Shown here: positions 24,266 to 34,866 of the stretch, in pieces
Numbering within the stretch: the first letter of the stretch is position 1
Layout of the letters: the number at the start of each line of letters is the position of its first letter
Source: Notospermus geniculatus
Taxonomy: Eukaryota > Nemertea > Pilidiophora > Heteronemertea > Lineidae
Reading direction: 5' to 3'
Assembly (NCBI GenBank): GCA_002633025.1
Contig: NMRB01000877.1
Span: 149,440-213,439 of the forward strand
DNA length: 64,000 nt
Made by a program: the position numbers and the translations under genes
Notes under the pieces: generated by a model
Told to the model about the DNA's origin: nothing
Databases searched by the model: none
What the model saw: only the letters and a program-made list of their open reading frames with translations

Positions 24266-25263
24266 TCACTGGTCTGGAAAATAAACCAGAAAACATCAGT
24301 ATCACCACAAAAAGTGCCATCTGGAGCAGGTCAGTGGAACCAGACTATGGCAAGCCATAATGGAACCAGGTCTATCAAATCTGACTTTTTGAGTCCGATT
24401 TTACTCATCATCTGGTTCAAATAGGGTGAGCATCAACCCAAATGACATCAAGAGCAAACTCAGAATCTGAAGTCCCATTTTCATTACCGGTAGAGTGGTT
24501 TCTGCCATGGTTTGTGGCGCCATTTTCACAGGCATTGGGATAATCATCATGCCATTGAATTGTTAACCCATCAAAGGAATTCTCCAAACCCTGTGCAAAC
24601 GGCACCGCTCATCACAAACCGCGGCGGAATCCACTGTAGTAGTGGAAAGGGGCTTAATTCCCCTCTCGTACGCCACCTACCTCCAGTTTCAGATACCAGA
24701 TTCGATTGTTTACCTTCCATCACCATCCACATGTTCTGACAAGCTTTCGTGCGGCTACGCGTCACAGAATACGACGTGATAGATGCGATCAATATCGTAG
24801 GCAGCAGGAAGACGTGAGGTCCGTATGGCAGCTTCTTACGGAGGAAATATTGTAGGCCGTAGACACTGGCACCACCTATTGACAGGAGAGAAAATCAAAA
24901 TAAGTGGTAGTTTAACAACATGTCAACAAAGGTCTCCATTAATACGGGTATAGTGAAGGATCAAACGCCTCACAACGCCACCTACTCTTCTAGTTCTTCC
25001 GACCTACTGAGTAGTGGAGTCATCATAAAATGCGGAACGGAACAGATGATGATGGGAACGAGATTGGCGCAGGATAGTGGGAAGGAACACGGTGCCTCTT
25101 TAACCTTGGTGGACAGAAGACAACTGAGAGAAGAAAGACCCGAGTCCGTGCGGTGAGGTCCGCCATAAGCCGAAGGGTGCACAATCAAAGACTTACTGAC
25201 AATAAATGTTGACATCCCGGCTAAGAACGCTCTTGACTGGCACTTGGCATAGCTTTCATAGTA
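24266..25263 (-). CDS. TMEM141: TMEM141, small two-pass membrane protein, copy 1
   Basis: Exons 25263-25197, 24875-24714 and probably 24273-24266 (stop) join in phase with GT-AG borders. The first reads YYESYAKCQSRAFLAGMSTF and crosses into SGASVYGLQYFLRKKLPYGP. Then comes a hydrophobic helix (HVFLLPTILIASITSYSVTR) and KACQNMWMVME. The order CQSxAF, first helix, F-L-RKK-PY, second helix, SYxVTR and C-N-W matches vertebrate TMEM141, whose function is unknown. The N-terminal exon is not certain: a piece reading VHPALIQY lies at about 25325, just before the n run. The predicted tail after the last junction is only two residues, shorter than in vertebrates. Confidence 0.75.
24440..24660. mobile_element. 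MITE family H copy
   Basis: It carries GGGATAATCATCATGCCATT and TGTTAACCCATCAAAGGAAT between ends related to TTTGTGGCGCC and CGCGGCGGAATCC. A related copy is at 60122-60315, and the duplicate at 35040-35255. It lies in a TMEM141 intron. Confidence 0.55.
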
Positions 25264-25347
25264 CTGAAAGAAAAGAGAGGACATAGTTTACCAGCCGACC
25301 TGTACTGAATCAAAGCAGGATGGACCTGGGAGTTGGAGAGATGACAT

Positions 25348-25695
25348 NNNNNNNNNNNNNNNNNNNNNNNNNNNNNNNNNNNNNNNNNNNNNNNNNNNNN
25401 NNNNNNNNNNNNNNNNNNNNNNNNNNNNNNNNNNNNNNNNNNNNNNNNNNNNNNNNNNNNNNNNNNNNNNNNNNNNNNNNNNNNNNNNNNNNNNNNNNNN
25501 NNNNNNNNNNNNNNNNNNNNNNNNNNNNNNNNNNNNNNNNNNNNNNNNNNNNNNNNNNNNNNNNNNNNNNNNNNNNNNNNNNNNNNNNNNNNNNNNNNNN
25601 NNNNNNNNNNNNNNNNNNNNNNNNNNNNNNNNNNNNNNNNNNNNNNNNNNNNNNNNNNNNNNNNNNNNNNNNNNNNNNNNNNNNNNNNNNNNNNN
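25348..25695. other. Assembly gap (348 n)
   Basis: All bases are n. By comparison with 35940-36805 in the second copy it covers the TMEM141 upstream region. The true length is unknown. Confidence 0.99.
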
Positions 25696-26740
25696 AGTTT
25701 CGAGCAAATGCCGTGAGCCGTCTCGGCGCTCGACCAATCAGAGGCCAGATACTCGGCACATGATCTCCGTGTTTGTAAACATTGACACGTGCTACTGTTT
25801 TGACAGCGTGGATCCGATTTTGGAGAGATGTGTGAAAAGATACGATGAACAGTTGATTTTAAGACCAAAACAGCTTGAATGTTTGAACTTTCTGGCCAAA
25901 GAAAATAAGGATTGTTGAGAGGCATCCAAAACACTTGTAATTCAACGTTTTCACTGGAGTTTCCAGTGCTGGCAGCCCAATCGTGGGCGCCGCGGAGGAT
26001 ATGGAAATAGTTCGGCCGTATGTTGGCAGAGTCAGTATAGCGTAACGTAGTGGAGCACTGACCTCTGCGAAGGAGTGTGATAAAAAGTGTGCGTTTTCCT
26101 CTCTTAGTCATGAATGAAAAATATATTTTCATGAAACTCTGAGTTGTGATCTTGATTTCCTTATGGACAGAGGAAAATTCCGAAAATTTCTGTGTAGCTA
26201 AACATCGTCGGATTTTTGTGAAAAGAAGCATTTTGATAGGCCTAGGCCTGCCTACACTTTGATAGTCTGCTGAGCTGAACACTAACAGTACAGTGTTTGT
26301 GAGCAGGCAAGCCTAGAGCCTAGTGATAGTTACTGTCTATCAATTTACCGGTAGGCCCTTCAAGCCTAGTCACGTTTTGCGACCGATTGGCCTTCATATC
26401 ATGATATTTATTCTCCTACGATACTTATGTTGTTGATATCCGTCACTGTCATTATATCAAATGTATTATACAACAGTGATAATGATTATTAATTAGCAGT
26501 CAGAGTAACAATGTAGGCCTCGGTTACATACTGTCTGTAGGCCTCTTTGCCAACACTCAATTTTACCACACTCAGACAGATCAAAGTGGGCCTCGTTATC
26601 AAATGATTAAATGCTGGTACTATGGCATAATGCCTTTTTATATCAAGACTCATTGTCATGACTGTTGATAATGTGGGTCGATGATACTTCAATATGGAAA
26701 TTGCTCTTTCCTATTAGGCCTACTCAGCTTTGCGGTAAAT
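25696..26740. other. Region between TMEM141 and transporter
   Basis: It contains GACCAATCAGAGG (an inverted CCAAT-type box) at 25733, a candidate for a promoter between the divergent TMEM141 and transporter genes. From about 26071 it matches the second copy; the part before does not. Confidence 0.35.
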
Positions 26741-27023
26741 CACAGGAGCTTGAGGCATACATTTCAGAGGTTGTTGGTTTGTTTTCTCCGAGGTATGTAC
26801 ATTAGTAGACATTTTCAATTTGGTTAAAGGTACCTTTAGCTTAATGGAGGTATGTACATTAGTAGACATTTTCAATTTGGTTAAAGGTACCTTTAGCTTA
26901 ATGAAACAGGCCCCAGGGCATCACTCAGGTGTGTGTTATTACCGGGGTATGTGTTCCCTGGACCTTCAGTGAAACACACCCACCACCCCTGCAATGCATG
27001 CCTCAAACCCTCAAGCCCCTGTG
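26741..27023. mobile_element. MITE family D, degenerate copy
   Basis: The ends read CACAGGAGCTTGAGGCATAC and TCAAGCCCCTGTG, with an internal ACCACCCCTGCAATGCATGC. Within it a 57-bp unit starting GAGGTATGTACATTAGTAG is tandemly doubled (26789-26902). The second block has a single unit. Confidence 0.7.
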
Positions 27024-27468
27024 TGTCATACTATCCAATAGCAATCTTACTCAGTGACACTTCAACAGTTCAAGTAGAAATATCAGACTAGAGGGCATAC
27101 AGCACTGGGTCAGAAAGTTTGGCACTGGCATTCCACCAGTCATGCCAATGTGTGTCACATACTGCCATTGGCCTAATCACAGTTAATGAATCTACACTTG
27201 AGTACCTTACCCGGTATTATCATTTATCTCTTATGGATCTATGTTAATCATGGTAAGTACTATTGTTGGTGTCAAACCATTGATATGGTGATATGGGCTG
27301 ACTCCATTCCTCACTTTTGCCCATCAGGAGCAGGTCAGACTATCATTTAGTGTACCGGTATTCTGATCCTGAATTTGCATGGAAGTTCACTGGTGTATTA
27401 TTTCAATACCAGGTTTGCCAAACAGAAGACTGACCATGTGAAAGGAAAACGATTTGGATACAATATAC

Positions 27469-27489
27469 ATGACTCGCGATGAAAGTTGA
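27469..27489 (+). promoter_or_regulatory. Upstream ORF overlapping the transporter start
   Basis: An ATG 10 nt before the main start opens a 6-codon frame (MTRDES, stop) that overlaps it. The arrangement is identical in the second copy at 38162. It could lower translation of the main frame; that is inference. Confidence 0.4.
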
Positions 27490-30400
27490 ACCAGAAAAAG
27501 GTAAGATTAATTAAGTAGACAGGCTGAACGAAAAGACGTTGTACTTCAGTTGTTAGTGACATGATATCCTTTGGGAACTTGTCGATGAGGATATCCTTTT
27601 GAAGAGACTTGATAGCCTTGTGGTTATCACGTCCGCGTAGCAAGCAGCAGGTCCTGGGTTCGAATCCCGGGCCATGTGGGATGTCATCCCTGGCTCTTCA
27701 CATCCATCGCATGGGAGATTAAGCCACAGTGCTTTGTGCCTTTGCAAGGGCAAGTAAAAGACCCCATCCAAGTGAGCAACATGAGTAGCTTGAGATGGCC
27801 TCCAATAATGCTATGGCTTCAGCCCTGACAGAAAAATCTGACACAATATCCTTTGGGAACATATCAACAAGTCTCAGCTCTACGTGTCAGAACAAGGCCC
27901 TTCCCGTCATGACTGTGTTTCTCTTAAACGTCAGTTCAAGATTTTTTTGATGAACTTTCACCTTCTGTGAGGGTCATGTCCTCAATTTCAAACAAAAAAT
28001 GAAGATATGATGTACTTCAGTGAAAGATAGCGATTCTGATGAACTATTGTCCTACTGACCTCATCATAAACCATATTAGAGATATTTTGTGTTGAAGGAA
28101 ATTACTCTGCATTTAATCCCTAAATCCATGACATTTCCACCTTGGCAAATGCTTATCAAGGCAGCAGCACTGTGATATTGGAAACGATCTGATCGCATGC
28201 AAGCAAAATCGGCTGTTATACCAGGTGTACACTGGAGAGTGATGCATGGAATCCTCTCGCCAGCGATGTTCGCCCGATGTCAAACAATATGAAAGCCGAT
28301 ATCTCCTAGTCTGCGGTGGCTGGTGAGAAGGTCAGTGACAGTCGCGAGTGGATCACTTGCGATATCGCCCTGTGTGCTGCTGACTTTAGTCTCCAATTGT
28401 GTCTTCCAGATGTGGAGAAGGCAGCAGCCAAGTCTCGAGCCACAGAGGAGGTGAATGTCCCCCCTGATGGAGAAACAGAAGAGGAGATTGTCCCCCTGGA
28501 TGGAGGCTGGGGTTGGTTCTGTGTGGTGGGTTGTGCCCTCATGCATACCTTCCTCATCGGAACAGAGCGATCGTTCGGCTTCATCTATCTGGAATTAATC
28601 GACATGTTTCACCAGAGTGCAGCTTTGACAGCGTGGGTTGGGAGTCTGACCACTGCCCTCAGATTGGGCCTAGGTAAGAATGTGGAGTCGTTTGACAATA
28701 GCATATGGTTCCTGCAGCTTTTCGGTCGGCAAATTCAAGGCCTTTTCAAGACCAAACAAGGCCAAAATCAAGGTCAACGTTTTGTGAATGAATGCAAGAA
28801 ACAAACTTCCACGCAAGAAGGATACATGTATTTCTGATGTACCCGACACGGTTTTCATTACCAATGAAGAAAGCATCTATTGACTCCAGGCACTGACTCA
28901 TTTCTATTCCAGGCCCCCTGGCTAGTCTGCTTGCCAGCCGTTTCACATGTCGTGTCGTGACTATGGTAGGAGGATTCATCTTCTTTGCTGGTGTTGTTCT
29001 TAGTGCCTTTCCACCAAATCTTTTCTACCTGTTCTTCTCATGGGGAGTCCTGATTGGTAAGTATAAGAATTCAATGGGACGCTAGGCAAGCGGCAGGTCC
29101 CGGGTTCATATCCAGCCTTGACCATGTGGGATATCATCCCTGGCTCTTCACGTCTGTCACATGTGACAGTAAGCCGTGGTGCCTTATACTTTGATGATTA
29201 TCTGGGGCGCCTTGGTAGCCTAGTGGTTATCACGCCGCTTAGCTCACGCCGCTTAGCAAGCGGCAGGTCCAGGGTTCGAATCCCGGGCCATATGGATATC
29301 ATCCCTGGCTCTTCACGACTGTTGCACAGGACAGTAAACCATGGTGCTTTGTACCTTGTGCCTTTGCAAAGGCAAGTAAAAGATCCCATTGAAGTGAGGA
29401 ACATGAGTAGCTTGAGATGGCCTCTTCCGTCCTTACCAGGCCAATAATGGTATGGCTTCGGCCCTGATGGAAAAATCGAATACAAAAACAAGTACTCCAG
29501 TAATCTTCACTATTATTTCCAGGTGTGGGTGGTGCGATGGTCTACACACCAAGTTTCATCATTGTTGGAAAATACTTTGACAAACGACGTGCAATCGCGA
29601 ATGGTATTTCCACGGCTGGTGGTGGGGTCGGACAATTTGCTTTTCCCCCATTGTACACAGCTCTTTTGGGCCATTATGGTTTCATGGGAAGTTTGCTGGT
29701 GATTGGTGCTATAACTTTTAATCTGATCAACTGTGGTGCCCTTTATCGTCCACTTAAACCAAGAAGAGTCTCCAGAAATAGAGGAGGGAAGGTTGAGCCG
29801 GGAATGTCAACCAGGACTGATCAACATTACGAAAGTATCGAGATGAAAGAACGACAAATGGACAAAAACGACAGTCAGAATGGAGACTCGATTGGAAGTA
29901 TAAGAAATGAAGGAAATATAGCGGGGGCCTATGATGGGGACTCGATTGGAAGTATAAGAAATGGAGGAAATATAGCGGGGGCCTATGAATATGATGGGGT
30001 GGATATTGAAGTGATTGGGAATGCAGCCAAACAAGGGGAAACTGGGGATGATAGGCAAATGACTGCTGGTCCTAGCAGAGATTTTGGTCATATTTCTGGC
30101 ACAGGAGCAAAGAAGGAGAAAACAGGGCAAAAATTTCACTTTGACTGCAGCCTCTTCTGCGATCCAGTTTTTGTGTTGTTTGCATGTTTTATTGGTTTTG
30201 GGACTCAAGCATACGTTCCAACAAGCACGTTTGTCCCAGCCTTGGCGGTGTATGATCGCGGCTTCACAAAACAGGATGCGACAATATTTATGTCCGTGAT
30301 AGGGGCAGCAGATATGTGTGGGCGACTGGGGTCAGGAATCATCTTTGACATCAAGCCAGTTCAGCGTGTACGCAGATACGTTTACGGATTGGCTCCTGCT

Positions 30401-30614
30401 TTTTTATGTCTATTTTTGGCATGTTTTCCATTCGCTACACTGTTTTGGCATTTCGTGGTGATATGTGTCTGCTACGGTTTGAGCGTCGGCATGTTCCTGT
30501 CGCAGATCGCCAGCCTGCTTGCTGATTGGTTGGGAAAAGAGAGACTACCGAGTGCAATAGGATTGGCTACCTTCTTCCGTGGAGCTGGGGTGTTGGTTGG
30601 ACCCGTGTTCGGTG
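27479..30614 (+). CDS. Monocarboxylate transporter (SLC16 family), copy 1, lacks last exon
   Basis: Exons 27479-27500 (MKVEPEK), 28410-28673, 28913-29056 and 29523-30614 join in phase 1 throughout with GT-AG sites. The SLC16 signature PLDGGWGWFCVVGCALMH opens helix 1. GPLASLLASRFTCRVVTMVG and GISTAGGGVGQFAFPPLYTA follow. A long charged loop (about residues 225-345) separates the two six-helix halves. Helix 8 keeps the Asp and Arg of the proton/substrate motif in GAADMCGRLGSG. The protein moves a small acid or related solute across the plasma membrane; the substrate cannot be told. The exon ending VGPVFG needs the terminal exon found only at 41028-41194. The loop holds two 54-nt repeats encoding GDSIGSIRNEGNIAGAYD variants. 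Confidence 0.88.
27607..27848 (+). mobile_element. tRNA-derived SINE
   Basis: Full-length copy: GATAGCCTTGTGGTTATCAC, GGGTTCGAATCCCGGGCC, the CATCCCTGGCTCTTCACATC tail and AAAGACCCCATCCAAGTGAG. It lies in the first transporter intron. Confidence 0.9.
28150..28389. mobile_element. MITE family F copy next to a splice acceptor
   Basis: It runs from AAGGCAGCAGCACTG to GATATCGCCCTGTGTGCTGC, sharing CAGCGATGTTCGCCCGATGT with the copy at 38960. Its right end is about 20 nt before the acceptor at 28408-28409, so the branch point of this intron probably lies in transposon sequence. Confidence 0.65.
29077..29190 (+). mobile_element. Truncated SINE
   Basis: It starts within the tRNA-like part (GCAAGCGGCAGGTCCCGGGT) and stops after CATCCCTGGCTCTTCACGTC and AGTAAGCCGTGG. 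It sits directly 5' of the full SINE at 29211. Confidence 0.75.
29211..29490 (+). mobile_element. tRNA-derived SINE
   Basis: Full copy with CTTGGTAGCCTAGTGGTTAT, GGGTTCGAATCCCGGGCC, the AAAGATCCCATTGAAGTGAG tail and an A-rich 3' end (GAATACAAAAACAAG). It ends about 30 nt before the acceptor of the exon at 29523. The partner position in the second block has only a truncated SINE. Confidence 0.9.
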
Positions 30615-30795
30615 GTAAGTACCTACTGAATGGATGAGAAGGTGCAGATTTTTCCCAAGTCTCTTGTTTGCATGATGACAGAAGGAGACTCCTGAAGATG
30701 CCAGTATCTGTCTCTCCACATGGACTTTGGCCAGTGTTATGATTGCCATTTGTCCCAAGTCTCGATCAGTAAGTTTTCACACAGCTTGTCTTTAA

Positions 30796-31013
30796 AGCCA
30801 GCAGTACACCAGGCGATATCGCAAGTGATCATCGCCACCAATCTCACCAGCCAGCAAACTAGGTGATATCGCTACTGGTATTGTTTGATATTGGTTGATA
30901 ATCGCTGGCGAGAAGATTCCACGAATTGCTGCTAGCACATACCTGGCGTCAACAACCGATTTTGCTCGTTGGCGATTAGATCACTTGTGATATCGCCTGG
31001 TGTGCTGCTGGCT
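30796..31013. mobile_element. MITE family F, complete copy at duplication junction
   Basis: Long inverted ends: AGCCAGCAGTACACCAGGCG at the left and CGCCTGGTGTGCTGCTGGCT at the right, 218 bp in all, with no coding capacity. The duplicated block ends 3 bp beyond its right end. The same right half recurs at 40898-40984. Confidence 0.85.
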
Positions 31014-31881
31014 GCCAATTTTGATTAAATTCCGGTTGCACTGGCCTCCAATCCAATAACCTGTCTCGGGTCTAAATTAATGTCATTATATTAGCTTCAG
31101 TAATGATGGCAACTTGACAAGCAGTAAGGAATATTAGACGAATATTTATGGCAGGAAAAAATAAACATGTGCAATTCTGGGTCTGTGGCCATTATGAGGT
31201 GTTTGTGTATGAGAATGAAGGGTGTCAGATGAGAAAGTCAGTTGAAAAGTGTGGAACATAATTCATAAAACTGTGAAATTTGTGGGCGGAGGGTGGGGAA
31301 ACCAACATACATCAGACCTGGTCATGATTTCACGATTTCAAATATTCATTCAAAAAGTGTAGACCTGATATGTTGAGCGACGGCATTGATATTGTTTATG
31401 TTTGGTTGTCATGGTAACGGTGTCTGTGATCTGTAACAATAAACAATTCAGGCTGTTCAATCACAGGCGTCTGAGGGCTTTCAGTACCGGTACTGAATCC
31501 ACCAGCACAGGCAAGGGAAATAGCAGCAGTCCGCTACGCTTATTGCCAAAACATGGCAGCAAAGTTCTAGAGGATCAATACAATATAAAACTTTCCTGAT
31601 TGGTGCTCAATCAGCCGTAAAACAGGACCAACAGAAAAAGGCCTTGAGGCAACAAATCAACATATTGATTGAGTAAAATGTTCTGGAACCTGAATTGTTA
31701 ATTATTTACAGCATATTCTAGGTCTCATTTGTTTACCCTTCATTTGTTATGTTTGTTAGAAGAAGAAAATGGAGGAATTGTTCTGTTTACTGGGTTGCTT
31801 TGCACTGGTAGAATTTCTAATGACATTTGGTTAAATGTCAGAACAATAAAACCAAGTAAATGAACACACACCAGACTTAAT

Positions 31882-32213
31882 CAGGGTTTCCGCCAGAAAA
31901 CAAAATGAGGGTACGGACCCAAAAAAAATTTTTTTGAAAAAAAAATTTTTTGAAAAAAAAAATTTCAAAAAAAATTTTTTGAAAAAAATATTTTGCAAAA
32001 CAATTTTTTTTGTAAAAAAATTTTTTGAAATTTTTTTTATTTTTAAAAGATTTAAAATGATTTTTGGTGCCATTTTAGGTGTATTTTGAAGCATAAAATC
32101 CCTGCGGCGGTCATGCGGGTTGTTCGGTTTCGTTTTTGAGGGTACGGATCTGTACCCTGGAAAAATTTAAGGGTACGGAATTTTACCCATTTTACTCTCT
32201 GGCGGAAACCCTG
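31882..32213 (+). mobile_element. MITE family A, copy 5, with matching empty site
   Basis: Ends are CAGGGTTTCCGCCAGA and TCTGGCGGAAACCCTG, with flanks TTAAT (31877-31881 and 32214-32218). The paralogous position in the first block (21581-21592, CAGACGTAATGG) has one copy of the target and no element. This fixes the exact borders and the 5-bp duplication. Confidence 0.95.
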
Positions 32214-32449
32214 TTAATGGGGATGGTAGCTCAACAGAGGGCAGCACACCGAAACTCGGTCCTAATACAATGGACGCCTTTTGTGTGGGAAATTGATCAG
32301 GACCGGGATATCAGTTTCATTTCAATAGTTTTAACCACTAGTGACACCTATTGAAAAAGTCGGTTATCACACTTGTTGATTTCACCCTCCCGTCCCAGAA
32401 ATCATTTCCTCTTATTTTTTGTATCTTTCAGCATTCTGTGTGATACCTG

Positions 32450-33256
32450 ATGTCGAAGGTGAATGAAGATACATCATGGCGCGACATGATCACAGCTTTA
32501 CGGACTCTACCAAAACCGGTTATCACAACCCCAAAAGATGTCACTAGTGACAAATTGAAAAAGTCCTCCAGCCTGCACGATGTGCGTCCAAGTTTCCGTG
32601 ACAATAAATACATTGTTGCAAGCCTCAAGCAGTCCAAAGGTTCACCATCCGGTGCTACAGGAGCGTCTGATCTGACCCCAAACAGTCGCATGCCGTCCGG
32701 CATGTTTACGGATTTATTTAATCAGAATTTGTCAGTGAATCAAAAATATGAACGGTATTTGGCACACATTGATGCAGATGATCTCAAGGAACCTGGGCCA
32801 CAGCCGGACAGCGCTGCTTCTAAAGAGGATGGAGCACAATCAAAAAAAGATCGAGTGGACAATAGAGCAAGAATAAAACAAAATTCTGACACAAGTTCTG
32901 GTGTAAGAAGTGGGAGGCCGCTCTCAGGATGCAAGAGCCACAGAGACTTGATGTCCAATGAAAGACCACGAGAGTCTTTGATTGGAGACGAAAGTTATGA
33001 AAACTTGCAGAATGCTCGCTTAGAATTCCGTCACCGGGTATCACCGAGGTCAAGGTCAACTCAGCCCAAGGTCACGTTCAAGGATGAATTACAGTACAAG
33101 TTTCTGAATGAGGAGGGGAGTGTTCGGAATAAACCAAGACATTTAATGTCACCTGATCGGGTGCCGAGTTCATCCTCAGAGAAACTCTCCGAAAGAAACG
33201 AGCATTTTAGAAAAGATAAAATATATGAGGTGGGGAAAATACCAGCATCACGGTAA
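32450..33256 (+). CDS. Unrecognised 268-residue protein, copy 2
   Basis: Same acceptor (CAG before CATTCTGTG), same ATG and the same length as the copy at 21817. Compared with that copy the C-terminus ends IYEVGKIPASR instead of YQMGKIPASW. Roughly 7 percent of residues differ, spread over the protein, while the transporter exons in the same block are nearly unchanged. Function unknown. Confidence 0.65.
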   Translation: MSKVNEDTSWRDMITALRTLPKPVITTPKDVTSDKLKKSSSLHDVRPSFRDNKYIVASLKQSKGSPSGATGASDLTPNSRMPSGMFTDLFNQNLSVNQKYERYLAHIDADDLKEPGPQPDSAASKEDGAQSKKDRVDNRARIKQNSDTSSGVRSGRPLSGCKSHRDLMSNERPRESLIGDESYENLQNARLEFRHRVSPRSRSTQPKVTFKDELQYKFLNEEGSVRNKPRHLMSPDRVPSSSSEKLSERNEHFRKDKIYEVGKIPASR

Positions 33257-33844
33257 CCATGGTAACCAGCAGTGTTTAAAATAGGAGCTGTCAGTGAACT
33301 GACCAACAGGTGTCCCTACGGCCCAATTCAATTGGACCCATTCATTCTTGATTGAGCACCAATCAAGAGAAGTTTCTTTTGTATTGGTCCGCTAGAACTG
33401 TGCTGCCATCTTTTGGCCATCTTTTGACTGCTCCTATTACAATGCGGCACTCACAGACCCTCTCAGAACTTGGTAAAACATGTGTTGCCATCTATAGAAA
33501 AGAAACAGAACTACAGAACTAATAGTCTCACCTGGTGTGGCGGCAATGGTTGTACCATGTAGTGTGGGTTCGCCGTCCCAGATACAGTGGAACCTCTCTA
33601 TTAAGGACACCTTCAGGACTGGTAGTTGGTGTCCTTAATTGAGAGATGTCCAGATTACAGAGGTCAAAATAGATTTGTCAGAAAACTCACCGATTTGGAG
33701 AAATCTTTGGCAGAACTTTATCCATTCACAGATTCTACTGGACGAGTTGAAACCTGGTGAGATACAAACAAATGAAATGCAATGTGATCGTGTTTAACAA
33801 ATGCTGTATTGTGCTGAACAAATTGATACATTTTTGGTACAATG

Positions 33845-34039
33845 TACAGTGGTGGGCAAAACTATTTTAACACTTGGCATGTTCTTTGTATCGAAATGAC
33901 AATCAGTAATGAAATAATTTTATTTTCTTTAGAGCAATGCACCTTTTCCAATTACTAGAAGTGAAAAATGGAAACCAGACTTTGTACAGCAACGTCTTAA
34001 GATATACCTCGTGTTCGAATAATTTTGGCCACCACTGTA
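33845..34039. mobile_element. Tc1/mariner-like MITE, second-block copy
   Basis: TA-CAGTGGTGGGCAAAACTATT and AATTTTGGCCACCACTG-TA; the same insertion as 23212-23417, slightly shorter. Confidence 0.85.
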
Positions 34040-34866
34040 CGTTTGTGATGCTGCTGAGACAACTACAGTTTTAACTTTATGAATAAATAATATGAACCAA
34101 TGTCTTATTTCTTTATACAAGGTTTTATCAAACTGATAGGAGGACACAGATACGATGGACGGGGAATTGGAAAGTTTGATGGGTGATGGACACCAGTGTT
34201 GTGATTTAATGACAATATTTCGTGTTTGCGCATGTTAATTTGTCACATAAACAGATGTGTTGCCAAGGCAAAGAGCAGGCACAAACAAAGAAATTCCTCA
34301 AGAAATTCATCAGGATGACTCACCAGTCCACATCATCCACTCACACTCACAGTGTTCATGTCATAAGAGGCTTTGATTTGATCCGACAAGTGATATCGTC
34401 TCCAGGGGTCTTTTCAGGATTCTGCGGTGGTAGCCCACCAGACAATCGTACTGGCCCAGTTCGGTTGTCCTGTCAAAATTTTTGGTAGCCTCGCACACTC
34501 GGCTTCCACCCCTGGTTTCTTTAAAAGTCTACCTTTGGTTACATTGATCGGAATGGCCAATTCTCTTGAAAACTAACAGTTTCTGATCAAGTCAGACTTG
34601 ACAGCACATATCTCATCACATCAAACTGGTCATGACATTGTCTCTGCCTGATCCGACATGTCGCGACTTCTTTCCTGAACAAATCTGTTTCCAGAAGAAA
34701 TCTGTTTCCTCAACAAATCTGACTCAGTTGTGAATTAATCCTCTGATAAGGAAAGTGTGTTTGAGATGACTTTCTGAGATCCACGAAATGTTCTCATTGT
34801 CACGACAAGCAGGTCAGTTCTCAGTGTTGTCATCTTGCTACACCTTCCTCATCCCTTCAGATCCAA

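Larger units (their letters stand above)
20713..31016. repeat. Segmental duplication, copy 1
   Basis: About 10.3 kb that recurs at 31017-40987 in the same order and orientation. It holds the 268-codon gene, TMEM141 and the transporter up to, but not including, its last exon. Divergence is a few percent plus indels. Base 20713 begins AATTTTGATTAAATTCC exactly as 31017 does. The right end falls 3 bp past a family F transposon. Confidence 0.9.

Noticed and set aside
25221-26282. Long minus-strand open frame of 353 codons
   Set aside because: More than 100 of its codons are n, and the rest matches no protein. It also overlaps the real TMEM141 exon in another frame.
27643-27680. Possible tRNA gene (GGGTTCGAATCCC)
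   Set aside because: The same box occurs in every SINE copy with a shared tail, and no cloverleaf acceptor stem closes around it. It is a SINE promoter, not a tRNA gene.
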